Origin: Candidatus Pacearchaeota archaeon
GTDB lineage: Archaea; Nanoarchaeota; Nanoarchaeia; Pacearchaeales; GW2011-AR1
Direction of reading: 5' to 3'
NCBI GenBank assembly: GCA_002690445.1
Contig: NZER01000001.1
Span: 8,343 to 18,747 of the forward strand
Length of the DNA: 10,405 bases
In this document: positions 1 to 8,637 of the stretch, in pieces
Layout of the letters: the number at the start of each line of letters is the position of its first letter
Numbering within the stretch: the first letter of the stretch is position 1
Translations under genes and position numbers: made by a program
Notes under the pieces: model-generated
What the model saw: the letters and a program-made list of their open reading frames with translations, nothing else
Told to the model about the DNA's origin: nothing
Database searches by the model: none

Positions 1-261
1 TCAGATGGAGGTTATAGTGGAACAACATCTGTACTTGGGTATATACTGGCAGATGAAGGACAAATAGACTTAGATGGTGCAAATAATGCACATGAACTTG
101 TTGCAACTCCGGCTGTTCAGAAACAAGTATTAAATATAACAAACAATATTTTATCATTTAATAGACCATTTAGTCATAAGGGAGTCCCTTATACATCCTA
201 TCCACACACTTTAGGATTTGGATATTATAAACATAGGGTTGACCAAAGATTATCTGCATAA
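1..261 (+). CDS. C-terminal end of an upstream structural protein (partial)
   Basis: The frame is open from base 1 and gives 86 residues before the TAA at 259-261; the start lies outside the window. I do not recognise the family. The visible part is a soluble C-terminus with an acidic, Asn-rich stretch followed by an aromatic and His-rich tail (FSHKGVPYTSYPHTLGFGYY) and a basic end (KHRVDQRLSA). There is no membrane segment and no Cys. It lies 30 bases upstream of the gp8 gene on the same strand. In T4 the genes just before 8 are 6 and 7, both baseplate wedge proteins, so position alone suggests a wedge component or gp7-equivalent. That assignment is inference, because I could not match the residues to T4 gp6 or gp7. 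Confidence 0.8.
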   Translation, partial: SDGGYSGTTSVLGYILADEGQIDLDGANNAHELVATPAVQKQVLNITNNILSFNRPFSHKGVPYTSYPHTLGFGYYKHRVDQRLSA

Positions 262-264
262 ATA
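257..264 (+). promoter_or_regulatory. Possible T4-type late promoter (CATAAATA)
   Basis: The octamer CATAAATA differs at one position from the T4 late promoter element TATAAATA. It overlaps the stop codon of the upstream gene. Transcription starting about 6 bases downstream would leave a leader of roughly 20 bases that contains the ribosome binding site of the gp8 gene. T4 late promoters need no -35 box. In AT-rich DNA a one-mismatch octamer is common, so only its position supports it. Confidence 0.35.
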
Positions 265-277
265 ATAAAAGAACAAT

Positions 278-283
278 AAGGAG
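278..283 (+). promoter_or_regulatory. Ribosome binding site for the gp8 gene (AAGGAG)
   Basis: AAGGAG lies 8 bases before a GTG codon at 292. It is the strongest Shine-Dalgarno sequence at any start in this window. It decides the GTG start of gp8, which has no ATG at that position. Confidence 0.8.
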
Positions 284-291
284 ATTAAACC

Positions 292-2121
292 GTGCCTGCT
301 TTAGTAACAACAGAATTTAGAATTCACAACGCAAAACAGTTCAGAGAAATGTTCTCTGAGGCTGCATTATATGGTGGATCTACCGCAACGGCCGATCTTT
401 CCACGAATCTTTACCTTTTTATCGGAAAGTCTTCGGCATGGTCGGGCTCTTATACACCGCCTGGAGGTTCATTAACTACTTTTACGGATACGACTGAACC
501 AGATCCGAATAATACGAATGCACCATCTTCCGATACTACTGCAAATACTTCATATTCACATTGGAAAGATATGATTGCTGCCAAAAAGGTTGCATCTTCA
601 GATGTGAGTCATGTTATTGCAAGAAATAATTGGACTTCGGGTCGATATTATTCAATGTATGATGATACTGTTAAGTTTAGTCTCATGAATACAAATCAAA
701 CAAGTCAAGATGTATATACAGGATCAGCAAATGCAACAGCTACGTTGTATCCGATGTATGTAATGAATAGTACTTTCAAAGTTTATAAATGTCTTTTCAA
801 TAATAAAACTGAGGGGGGAAGACCACAACCATCAACAGTTGAACCAACTGCAACTACTACTACAGCAGGAGCCCCTGCCGCACTTGCAGATGGATATGTG
901 TGGAAATATATGTACACTATTTCTGCTGCGGAATCGTTGAAGTTTGTAACATCAAGTTATATTCCTGTTAAACAGATTCGTGATGCAAATGCATTTGGAC
1001 AAGGAAGTACTTCTGGAGGAATGGCAGTAGGTGGTGCAAAAGATGACAGTTCTGATCAAGTAGTAATTGAAAGAAGTGCAGTAGATGGTGCATTGGATGT
1101 TTTTGTGATCTCAGCTGATGGTGCTGATTATCACTTTGAAAACAGTAAAACAATATCTTCTGGAACAGGAACATCTCTTGTTTTTAATGCTGCAGGATTG
1201 ACAGGAGCAAATGCGTATGCAAATTCTTCTGTTTATTTTACATATGGTGGAACTTCTTATGTTAGAAAGGTTGCTTCGAGTACTTATAATTCAGGCACAA
1301 CTCAAGCCACTCTTACGTTAAGTACATCTTTGGGGGTAACTCTTACTGGTACAATGCCCACTTGTAATATAGGCCCGTGGCCACGAATTGATGGAGATGG
1401 ACACGGACAGGAACTTGTTTTAACTGCAAATACTTCTGGAACTGCCGCAACTGGTTCAGTTGGAGGTGTAACAGTAGTGAATTCTGGAAATAGTTTTACA
1501 ACAGCTACGATGACAGTTTCAGTACAACCTGGCGCATCTTCTGGTGCTGCGGCAGCAATTACACCAATCATTCCACCAAAAGGCGGGCATGGATATGATG
1601 CTGTAACTGAATTGGGTGGATATTATATGATGATTAATACAAAATTAGCACAGTCTGAATCTGGTGCATTTACAACGGATAATGATTTCCGAAAAATTGG
1701 ATTGTTAAAAGATCCAAATGCAGATGGTGGGTTTGTACGATATACTTCTGATACTGCATCACAATCAAAAACAGTTGCTTATTCTGCAAATAATGAAGTA
1801 ATTACTGGTGATATTACATTTTCACAAGTAGCGTCAGGTGCTGCAACTGGATATGTATTGGATGTGAATGCAGCTGCAAGTACTATGAGAGTTATTGATA
1901 CAACTAATGGTTCAAGTGATACTGTTGGATATGACTCTAAGCCCGGTTCACTTCAAGCAGGGCAAGTTGCAACAAGTGGTACATTATCTTTCACGGTTGG
2001 TGCAATTGCAAATGGTGCAATGTCAATTGGTTCGGGAGAAATAATTTATATCGAAAATCGTGCTCCAGTTGCTCGTGCTTCAGATCAAACAGAAGATATT
2101 AAACTTATCATCGAATTTTAA
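292..2121 (+). CDS. 8: Baseplate wedge subunit gp8, enlarged
   Basis: This is a structural protein of the contractile-tail baseplate wedge. In T4, gp8 is a dimer that joins gp6, gp7, gp10 and gp53. Homology rests on blocks compared with T4 gp8 from memory: LYLFIGKSSAWSG (40-52), a VIARNNW..GRY block (108-119), VYKCL (164-168), ADGYVWKYMY (199-208), DFRKIGLLKDP (465-475) and the C-terminus GEIIYIENRAPVARASDQTE (582-601), which matches T4 GEMIYMENRPPIIMAMDQTE nearly position by position. T4 gp8 has 334 residues and this protein has 609. The extra length lies mainly at about 232-430 and 483-580, both rich in Gly, Ser, Thr and Ala and predicted beta. The conserved blocks keep T4 order, so this is one intact gene and not a fusion. 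It starts at GTG behind a good Shine-Dalgarno sequence and ends 5 bases before the next gene. Confidence 0.93.
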   Translation: MPALVTTEFRIHNAKQFREMFSEAALYGGSTATADLSTNLYLFIGKSSAWSGSYTPPGGSLTTFTDTTEPDPNNTNAPSSDTTANTSYSHWKDMIAAKKVASSDVSHVIARNNWTSGRYYSMYDDTVKFSLMNTNQTSQDVYTGSANATATLYPMYVMNSTFKVYKCLFNNKTEGGRPQPSTVEPTATTTTAGAPAALADGYVWKYMYTISAAESLKFVTSSYIPVKQIRDANAFGQGSTSGGMAVGGAKDDSSDQVVIERSAVDGALDVFVISADGADYHFENSKTISSGTGTSLVFNAAGLTGANAYANSSVYFTYGGTSYVRKVASSTYNSGTTQATLTLSTSLGVTLTGTMPTCNIGPWPRIDGDGHGQELVLTANTSGTAATGSVGGVTVVNSGNSFTTATMTVSVQPGASSGAAAAITPIIPPKGGHGYDAVTELGGYYMMINTKLAQSESGAFTTDNDFRKIGLLKDPNADGGFVRYTSDTASQSKTVAYSANNEVITGDITFSQVASGAATGYVLDVNAAASTMRVIDTTNGSSDTVGYDSKPGSLQAGQVATSGTLSFTVGAIANGAMSIGSGEIIYIENRAPVARASDQTEDIKLIIEF

Positions 2122-2126
2122 AATAA

Positions 2127-5100
2127 ATGGCGAATGTAACAACCAATTTTAATGTAGATCCTTATTATGATGATTATAGTGAGGACAATGGATACCTAAG
2201 AGTTCTTTTCCGGCCGGGTTATGCGGTTCAAGGTCGAGAACTTACGCAGCTCCAAACAATTCTTCAAAAACAATCTTCAAGAGTCGGTGAACATATTTTT
2301 AAGGATGGTTCTTCTGTTATTGGGGGTGAAGTCACTCTTGATACTCAGATTACTTACTTAAAATTAATTTCAACTGATACTGCATCTACTTTTGATGGAA
2401 CTATAATCAAGGATTCTACCAATGCAACTAGAGCCCAAGTGGTTACTGTTGATGCTGCGGTTGGTACAGATCCCCCCACACTATACATAAAATTTTTATC
2501 AGGCACAACATTTGCAGCCGGTTCTACGATTACAATTGATGGGACTTCAACAACTGGAACAGTTGCAACTACTAATCACACAGGAAATGCATCAATTGTA
2601 AGTGTTAATCGTGGTGTATTTTTTGTTAGTGGATTTTTTGTTCTTTGTCTTCCTCAAACTCTTGTTTTAGAAAAATATACAAATACACCAACTTATCGTG
2701 TTGGTCTTATTACAACCGAAGCAATTATTGCAAGTGATACGGATACAACTCTTCTTGATCCTTCAACTGGAACAACAAATGCAAATGCTCCTGGCGCAAC
2801 TCGATTCAAGATTACTCTAACTCTTGCAAAGAAAACAACTACTTCAACTGATCCAGTAGTTGCAAATGCAGATTCAAATTTCATAGAATTGTTAAGAGTT
2901 GTTGCTGGTTCTCCAACAAAACATACAAAATATCCAGTTTATGGAGAGATAGAACGAACTCTTGCAAGACGGACATATGATGAATCGGGGGATTATACTG
3001 TTCGACCATTTCCAATTCGGATGTTAGATCATCAAGGAGCATCGGGAACAACTTCTGCTTCTTCGGATACAGTCCTTACTGGAATTCTTTCAAATTTTTC
3101 AAATGATTTTGCAGTAGGTGATCATATTTACTTGTCAACAAATTCGAGTATATTTGCAAATGTGAAATCGATTGCCAATTCTACAACCATGACAGTTTCA
3201 AAGTTGTCAGGAACAACAGAAGTAATAGGTGGTGTTGGAGATGGAACTGCACAAATCATTTATAATACAAATCGAATTTCTGCGGCTCTTGATCCAGGCA
3301 AGGCATATGTCAAGGGGTATGAATATGAAAGTATCGCAACAGAATATGTTGATGTTTTAAAAGGTAGGGGAACTCAAACACAAACTGCATTTCCTATCAA
3401 TCCAAATTTTGGAAATTATTTCAAAGTCAAGGGGTTTCGTGGAGGAACCAATCACTTTTTTGATCCAGAAATATTTCAAACATTTGATATTCATAATGTT
3501 GCGAATACTGGAATTAATTCAACGAATGCAAATACTTATAATTCTTCCAAAATTGGAACAACAAGAATTCGACAGATAGATCATTCTTCTGGAACTTTTT
3601 CTTCTACAACAACAGCTGATGCTGCAATTTTTGATCTTTATGTTTTCGATACTACATTTAATGCATTAACAATGAACGTTGGTTCTACATATACTTCTGG
3701 TTCAACTTCTATGGTTCTAGAAGCTGCAAAACGTTCTGCGGTTAATGATGCATATAATGGTGCAAAAGTTACATTAGGTTCAGAAACAAGAACAATTACA
3801 GATTATGTTGGTGGTACTGGAACTGTAACAATGAATCTTGGATTTTCATCTGGTGCTAATATTTCAAATACAGCAACCATAAACTTTTCGGTAAGAGAAT
3901 CCGAATCTTTTGTTCTTGCAAATACATCTACAAGTCCCATAAATTACAATCTTGACGGGCCGATGTTTGCAATAGATGATTCTAGTAGAGTAAATGTTAA
4001 TGATGCAACAAGTAATGTACAGATATTTGATTCAAGTTTTAGTACATTAGTATTTCCAATAGGATTTGATAACGTTAAGAGTTTAAACAATCAAGGAGTT
4101 TCGTATAGGAGAAAAGATACACTTGTTGGAAACTTTGCATTTGATTCTGGTACTTCTTCGACCAAAGCAACACTTTCTGCCACAGAAGTAAATGGACACA
4201 TAACAGGAGGAGCTAGTGGAACTGGATTAGTTGATGCAATGAGTTCAAATTATGTTGCTGTTATCGATTCGATTACAAACCAGGCTGGTGTTACAGTAGT
4301 ATTAACAAATTCTACTACTGCAAATGCAGATGCAACTATAACTGTATCCAGTACTGCAAACCTTAGAGTAGGAATGACTGTAGTTGGAAGTGCTAATATT
4401 CCAACATCACCTGTTCCAACTATTGCATCAATAACAAGTGCAACGGTCTTTGAACTTTCTGCAAATGCAACAGGAGTTGCCAGTAATGTAACATTAACTT
4501 TTGGTACTGTTCTTGTAAAAGGAGAAATAATTGATCTTACTGCTACTGCTCCATCTTTAGATGCATTAACATTAGTACCAGTAAGAGCAGGAGCCACTTT
4601 TACTACTACAGGAATAACTTTTACTGCAAAAGTTTATGCAACCCAAGCAGTTGCTGCAAAACAAGAAAAAGTTAAAGCAAAAATTACTGCAAATACTTCC
4701 CTTGTAGGTACAACTGTTGATGGAACTAATACAAATGCTAGACTTGCAAATGGACAAATAATTGTTGCACCATTTTCAGGAACACAATCCCTTCAAGTTG
4801 CAGATACAACTGCTGTTACGAGTGTCATTGAAGCATCGGCGGCTGGAGCTACTGCAGCCCTTCAATTTCCGGCTGCACTATTAACAAATTCAGCAGGAAT
4901 TACTTCTGCAACTCATAATATTACATCACGGTATTCTTTTAATAATGGACAAAAAGATAATTATTTGGATCATGGTTCTATTACGTTGAAACCTGGCCAA
5001 TCTATGCCTGCAAATAATGTTCTAGTAATGTTTGATTATTTTGAACACACACCAACAAAAGGGTATGCTTCGGTTGAATCGTATTCGGTAAATTATGCAG

Positions 5101-8100
5101 ATATTCCTTCTTTTACAAGTCCAATTTCTGGAACTACTAAACAACTTCGTGATTGTTTAGATTTTAGACCGATTAAGTCTATTGGTTCTTCTGGAACTAT
5201 TCAGACAAATGAAGACATACCAGATGCAGATATAAGTATTACAGCAAATACAATTAGTTATTTACCACGAAAAGATAAACTGACATTAACTAAAGATAGG
5301 GTTTATCAAGTTGTTCAGGGGGTATCTTCTGAAAATCCTCTTCTTCCAGCAGATGATGAAGATGCAATGACTCTTTATAATCTGGATATTCCTGCATACA
5401 CATTCAATGCAAGTGATGCAGATACACAGTATATTGATAATCGCCGATTTACAATGAGAGATATCGGTAAGATTGAAAAGAGAGTTGATACACTTGAATA
5501 TTATACTGCATTGAGTCTATTGGAAAAAGAAGCATCAGATCTTTCAATTAAGGATTATGCAACTAACTTGGAGAGATTCAAGAATGGTATTCTGGTTGAT
5601 TCGTTTAATGGACATAATATTGGTGATGTTTCTCATGATGATTTTGCGGTTTCGGTAGATCAAGAGCTTAAAGAACTTCGCCCACCATTCAGTTCAGATT
5701 CGATTACATTTACTTACGATGATTCGGGGGTAAGTGCAAATACAACCAAGACAGGGGATTTGGTAACACTTCGTTATACTTCTTCAAATTTGGTAGTACA
5801 GCCTCTTTGTAGTAATACTGAAACAATTAATCCGTTTGGAACAAATCAATTTAATGGACAAATGTCCTTGATGCCATCAAATGATGTATGGTTTTCGGAA
5901 ACTGGCCGACCATTGGTTTTAATTAATTTGGAAAATCTAAATGATCATTGGGTTCAAGGTAATGACAATGGATTTGGAAAACAATGGGATGATTGGAGTT
6001 CTACTTGGAGTGGTTCACAAGTCAATGATGATAACTTAATCAAAGCAAGAAAAACTACAACAACATCAAATACAGTTAGTCGTTCTACGAATGTTGTTAG
6101 TAAAAACAAAACAAGAACTGGTATTATTTCTACGAAACCACCCGAAACTATTAAGAGATCAGTAGGTAATCGTACAGTAAGTATTTCAATTGTTCCATTT
6201 ATACGGGCACAAAAGATTCAGTTTGTTGCTAAAGGATTGAAACCAAGTTCAACTTTTTATCCTTATTTTGATAACACGAAAGTTTCTGTATACACTAAAC
6301 CATCGTATCTATTAACATATTCTGCAAATACTGCATCTGCAAATTCTGGTGTGTTTAATACACGAACAGGAGAACAAGTAACATTAACTCAAGTTCAAGT
6401 AAGTAGTGGTACTGATACTGTTGCGGCTACTGGAACTGCATTATATCAAAATTCAACAAGTGTTTTGATTTCAAATATAATACAAACAGTTACTTTTGGT
6501 GGGGCAACAAATGTACCTGCCGTTGGTGAAACAATTACATTTTATTCTGATGTAGGAAAAACTACACAAACTGCACAAGGAACTTTACAGGCATATACTA
6601 CGGCAAACAACACATTGACTATTAATAGTATTTCTGGTACTATTGCTGCTACGAATTATGCAAATGGTTCATCTACAAACATTTCTAATGAACAAGTTAT
6701 TCATACAGGTGGATTTGCAACAGGTGAAGTATATGAAGGAGTTGGTTCTGCAAAAGCAAATGGAAATATTTCAGCAGTTGCATCATCAACACCAACTCTT
6801 GCGGCCGCATTGACTGCTGATGCAAATGGTATTCTTACAGGAGAATTTGAACTTCCTGCAACAACATTTAAGAGTGGAGAAAAACTTTTCCGTTTGACAG
6901 ATAGTTCAACGGATAGTGTTGCAAGTACAGAATCGGTTGCAGAAAAAATCTTTAGAGTACAGGGACTTCTTGAATCACGAACTGGTAGGATTTCTTCTAC
7001 TCGGCCGATGGAATCCAAAAGAGAAAATATTAAAGAGAAATCTGTCACACAAGATACTATTAATCGTATTACAACATCAACAAACTGGATTAATCCACTT
7101 ACACAATCTTTCATTGTTGACCAAAATGAAAATCCGAATGGAATTTATGCAAGTAGTGTAGATGTATTTTTCTCAGCGATTGATGATACACTTCCTGTTA
7201 CTCTTGCACTTAGACCGATAGTAAATGGATTTCCAAGTTCATCTCAGATACTTCCGTTTTCTGAAATAACCTTGAATGCATCAGAAACTACTGCAAATTC
7301 AACTGCACCAAGTGTGGCAACATCAACTACTTATACACGATTTACGTTTGAATCACCTGTCTATTTGTATCCAGATGAATATGCGGTTGTTTTAACATCT
7401 CCATCTAAAAGTTATGAGATTCATGTTGCAAATCTTGGTGAGACTGTTAAGAATACTACAGACACTAAAGTTTCACAACAACCATTTGTTGCATCTTTTT
7501 ATCAACCACAAAACTCTTCTGTTTGGCAACCAAATGCAGAAAAACAGATGATGTTCAGAGTTAATCGTTGTGAGTTTGATACAGGAACACATGCACTTTA
7601 TTTTGCATCAGAGTCAGAACCACTTTCTGGTAATACTTCTGGGCCTGCGTATGATGTATTTAAGTTGTCAACAAGTGAATTGACATTTTCAAATACTTCA
7701 ATTACATTTTCATACAAAGGAATTTTAACTGCAAATAATGCGGCAGTTATAAGTGATACCAACAGAAATAGTAATTTAGATAGTGATTGGATTGATTTTA
7801 GTCCAAATCGAAATTATACATTATCTGCACAGAAGAAATTTATTGCATCAAGAAGTACAACTGGCCCAGTTGCATATTCGGCCAATAACTTTTATTTGAG
7901 ATCATATTTTACATCTAATGATTCTAAGGTTTCTCCTGCAATTGATATGTCACGAATCAATCTTATTACAGTCGAAAATCAAATAAATCGTGGTTCTCTT
8001 GCAAATTCAGATTTTGTAATTACAAATGCAGGAACTTCTGAATATAGTTCTGCACCAACATTAACGGTTTCTGCTCCCACAACTGGTGTAAGAGCAGTAG

Positions 8101-8636
8101 CAACTGTCAATGTTGCAAGTAACAAGTTAAATGTTGTTACAGTAACAACGGCCGGAACAGGATACTATGAAACACCAACTGTTACAATTAGTGGAGGTGG
8201 GGCAGGAGTTATAACAGTTCAAAATGAACTTGCATCGGCAGGGGGAAATACAAAAGCACGATATATTTCAAGAAGGGTAACATTAGAAGATGGTTTTGAT
8301 GCACAAGACATAAAGGTTTGGTTGAATGCATACAAACCAAAAGATACAGATATTAAGGTATATTTTAGAGTACATAATGCAGAAGATCCTGGCAGTTTTG
8401 AAGAAAGACCATATGTTCTCATGGTTCAAGAAACAGATGCAAATCGTATTTCTGCAAGTGAGACAGATGTTAATGAATATGTGTTCAGATCTTCGGCAAA
8501 TAATATAAACTATACTTCAAGTGGTGTAACCTATGATAAATTTAAAACTTTTGCAATTAAGATTGTACTTGGTTCTGCTTCAACTTCAATCGTACCGAAA
8601 GTCAAAGACATGAAGGCAGTAGCATTGGATTTCTGA
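2127..8636 (+). CDS. Giant DUF4815-family baseplate/tail structural protein
   Basis: This 2169-residue protein opens with the signature I associate with DUF4815 proteins of marine T4-like phages: NFNVDPYYDDY (7-17), then LFRPGYAVQGRELTQLQTIL (27-46). Other family-like blocks are GVFFVSGFFV (about 161-170), LDPGKAYVKGYEYE (about 387-400), DHGSITLKPGQ (948-958), a coiled segment around DIGKIEKRVDTLEYYTALSL (1111-1130), IVPFIRAQKIQF..GLKPSS (about 1355-1376), LTQSFIV followed by VDVFFS (about 1658-1682), ITRVTLEDGFD-like ISRRVTLEDGFD (about 2046-2057), and the end VPKVKDMKAVALDF. Between these lie beta-rich, Thr/Ser/Ala-rich stretches, notably about 440-940. There is no signal peptide, membrane span or enzyme motif. 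It fills the place where T4 has genes 9 and 10, so a baseplate-periphery or fibre-attachment role is inferred. The ATG fits the family N-terminus, but no Shine-Dalgarno precedes it. The exact function is unknown. Confidence 0.87.
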   Translation: MANVTTNFNVDPYYDDYSEDNGYLRVLFRPGYAVQGRELTQLQTILQKQSSRVGEHIFKDGSSVIGGEVTLDTQITYLKLISTDTASTFDGTIIKDSTNATRAQVVTVDAAVGTDPPTLYIKFLSGTTFAAGSTITIDGTSTTGTVATTNHTGNASIVSVNRGVFFVSGFFVLCLPQTLVLEKYTNTPTYRVGLITTEAIIASDTDTTLLDPSTGTTNANAPGATRFKITLTLAKKTTTSTDPVVANADSNFIELLRVVAGSPTKHTKYPVYGEIERTLARRTYDESGDYTVRPFPIRMLDHQGASGTTSASSDTVLTGILSNFSNDFAVGDHIYLSTNSSIFANVKSIANSTTMTVSKLSGTTEVIGGVGDGTAQIIYNTNRISAALDPGKAYVKGYEYESIATEYVDVLKGRGTQTQTAFPINPNFGNYFKVKGFRGGTNHFFDPEIFQTFDIHNVANTGINSTNANTYNSSKIGTTRIRQIDHSSGTFSSTTTADAAIFDLYVFDTTFNALTMNVGSTYTSGSTSMVLEAAKRSAVNDAYNGAKVTLGSETRTITDYVGGTGTVTMNLGFSSGANISNTATINFSVRESESFVLANTSTSPINYNLDGPMFAIDDSSRVNVNDATSNVQIFDSSFSTLVFPIGFDNVKSLNNQGVSYRRKDTLVGNFAFDSGTSSTKATLSATEVNGHITGGASGTGLVDAMSSNYVAVIDSITNQAGVTVVLTNSTTANADATITVSSTANLRVGMTVVGSANIPTSPVPTIASITSATVFELSANATGVASNVTLTFGTVLVKGEIIDLTATAPSLDALTLVPVRAGATFTTTGITFTAKVYATQAVAAKQEKVKAKITANTSLVGTTVDGTNTNARLANGQIIVAPFSGTQSLQVADTTAVTSVIEASAAGATAALQFPAALLTNSAGITSATHNITSRYSFNNGQKDNYLDHGSITLKPGQSMPANNVLVMFDYFEHTPTKGYASVESYSVNYADIPSFTSPISGTTKQLRDCLDFRPIKSIGSSGTIQTNEDIPDADISITANTISYLPRKDKLTLTKDRVYQVVQGVSSENPLLPADDEDAMTLYNLDIPAYTFNASDADTQYIDNRRFTMRDIGKIEKRVDTLEYYTALSLLEKEASDLSIKDYATNLERFKNGILVDSFNGHNIGDVSHDDFAVSVDQELKELRPPFSSDSITFTYDDSGVSANTTKTGDLVTLRYTSSNLVVQPLCSNTETINPFGTNQFNGQMSLMPSNDVWFSETGRPLVLINLENLNDHWVQGNDNGFGKQWDDWSSTWSGSQVNDDNLIKARKTTTTSNTVSRSTNVVSKNKTRTGIISTKPPETIKRSVGNRTVSISIVPFIRAQKIQFVAKGLKPSSTFYPYFDNTKVSVYTKPSYLLTYSANTASANSGVFNTRTGEQVTLTQVQVSSGTDTVAATGTALYQNSTSVLISNIIQTVTFGGATNVPAVGETITFYSDVGKTTQTAQGTLQAYTTANNTLTINSISGTIAATNYANGSSTNISNEQVIHTGGFATGEVYEGVGSAKANGNISAVASSTPTLAAALTADANGILTGEFELPATTFKSGEKLFRLTDSSTDSVASTESVAEKIFRVQGLLESRTGRISSTRPMESKRENIKEKSVTQDTINRITTSTNWINPLTQSFIVDQNENPNGIYASSVDVFFSAIDDTLPVTLALRPIVNGFPSSSQILPFSEITLNASETTANSTAPSVATSTTYTRFTFESPVYLYPDEYAVVLTSPSKSYEIHVANLGETVKNTTDTKVSQQPFVASFYQPQNSSVWQPNAEKQMMFRVNRCEFDTGTHALYFASESEPLSGNTSGPAYDVFKLSTSELTFSNTSITFSYKGILTANNAAVISDTNRNSNLDSDWIDFSPNRNYTLSAQKKFIASRSTTGPVAYSANNFYLRSYFTSNDSKVSPAIDMSRINLITVENQINRGSLANSDFVITNAGTSEYSSAPTLTVSAPTTGVRAVATVNVASNKLNVVTVTTAGTGYYETPTVTISGGGAGVITVQNELASAGGNTKARYISRRVTLEDGFDAQDIKVWLNAYKPKDTDIKVYFRVHNAEDPGSFEERPYVLMVQETDANRISASETDVNEYVFRSSANNINYTSSGVTYDKFKTFAIKIVLGSASTSIVPKVKDMKAVALDF
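4335..4505 (+). other. Small beta module inserted in the giant protein (residues 737-793)
   Basis: The segment reads TITVSSTANLRVGMTVVGSA and then IPTSPVP..IASI..ATVFELSANATG..SNVTLTFG. It fits a small beta module seen often in marine phage and metagenomic structural proteins, with the pattern VSSTxxLxVGMxVxGxxIP...I..I.....F.LSxxAT....VTLTF. It sits in the low-complexity middle of the protein, between family-like blocks. It is therefore probably a mobile decoration domain and not part of the core fold. The family pattern is recalled from memory. Confidence 0.55.
6111..7046 (+). repeat. Degenerate internal duplication with RTG..IS...P motif in the giant protein
   Basis: Two short segments 288 residues apart resemble each other: TRTGIISTKPPETIKRSVGN (1329-1348) and SRTGRISSTRPMESKRENIK (1617-1636). 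Both have RTG, IS, a basic residue next to Pro, Glu and a KR pair in the same order. Each is followed by a family-like block: IVPFIRAQKIQF after the first, NPLTQSFIV after the second. They may be equivalent linkers or hinges before two domains. The similarity is low and was judged by eye. Confidence 0.4.
8016..8219 (+). repeat. Two GxGY-type beta repeats near the giant protein C-terminus
   Basis: Copy 1 begins VITNAGTSEYSSAPTLTVSA (residue 1964 on) and copy 2 begins VTVTTAGTGYYETPTVTISG (residue 2004 on), 40 residues apart. They share V.T.AGT..Y...PT.T.S, and copy 2 ends in a glycine run before VITV. The pattern V...G.GY...P.V.I.GGG is common in marine phage structural proteins (recalled knowledge). 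The pair sits just before the conserved C-terminal block that begins ISRRVTLEDGFD. Confidence 0.65.
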
Positions 8637-8637
8637 T

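Noticed and set aside
784..791. TATAAATG inside gp8 as a late promoter
   Set aside because: It has one mismatch and lies in the middle of a gene, 1.3 kb from the next start. There is nothing nearby for it to serve.
1302..1571. Minus-strand open frame of 89 codons opposite gp8
   Set aside because: It lies wholly inside a well-supported gene and follows from the codon bias of the + strand. It has no ribosome binding site or recognisable motif.
4250..4597. Minus-strand open frame of 115 codons opposite the giant protein
   Set aside because: It is Val/Ala/Thr-rich, a mirror of the repetitive + strand codons. It has no start signal and no family resemblance.
6801..6808. GC-only octamer GCGGCCGC in AT-rich DNA
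   Set aside because: It encodes Ala-Ala codons in frame within the giant protein. A single GC-rich site is not evidence for transfer or a regulatory role.
6701..7114. Minus-strand open frame of 137 codons
   Set aside because: It is antisense to conserved blocks of the giant protein and has no start signal. Its Ser/Val-rich composition is typical of a shadow frame.
292..8636. Many Asn-x-Thr/Ser triplets as possible glycosylation sites
   Set aside because: The triplets follow from the Asn/Thr/Ser-rich composition, and nothing in the window points to a glycosylation system.
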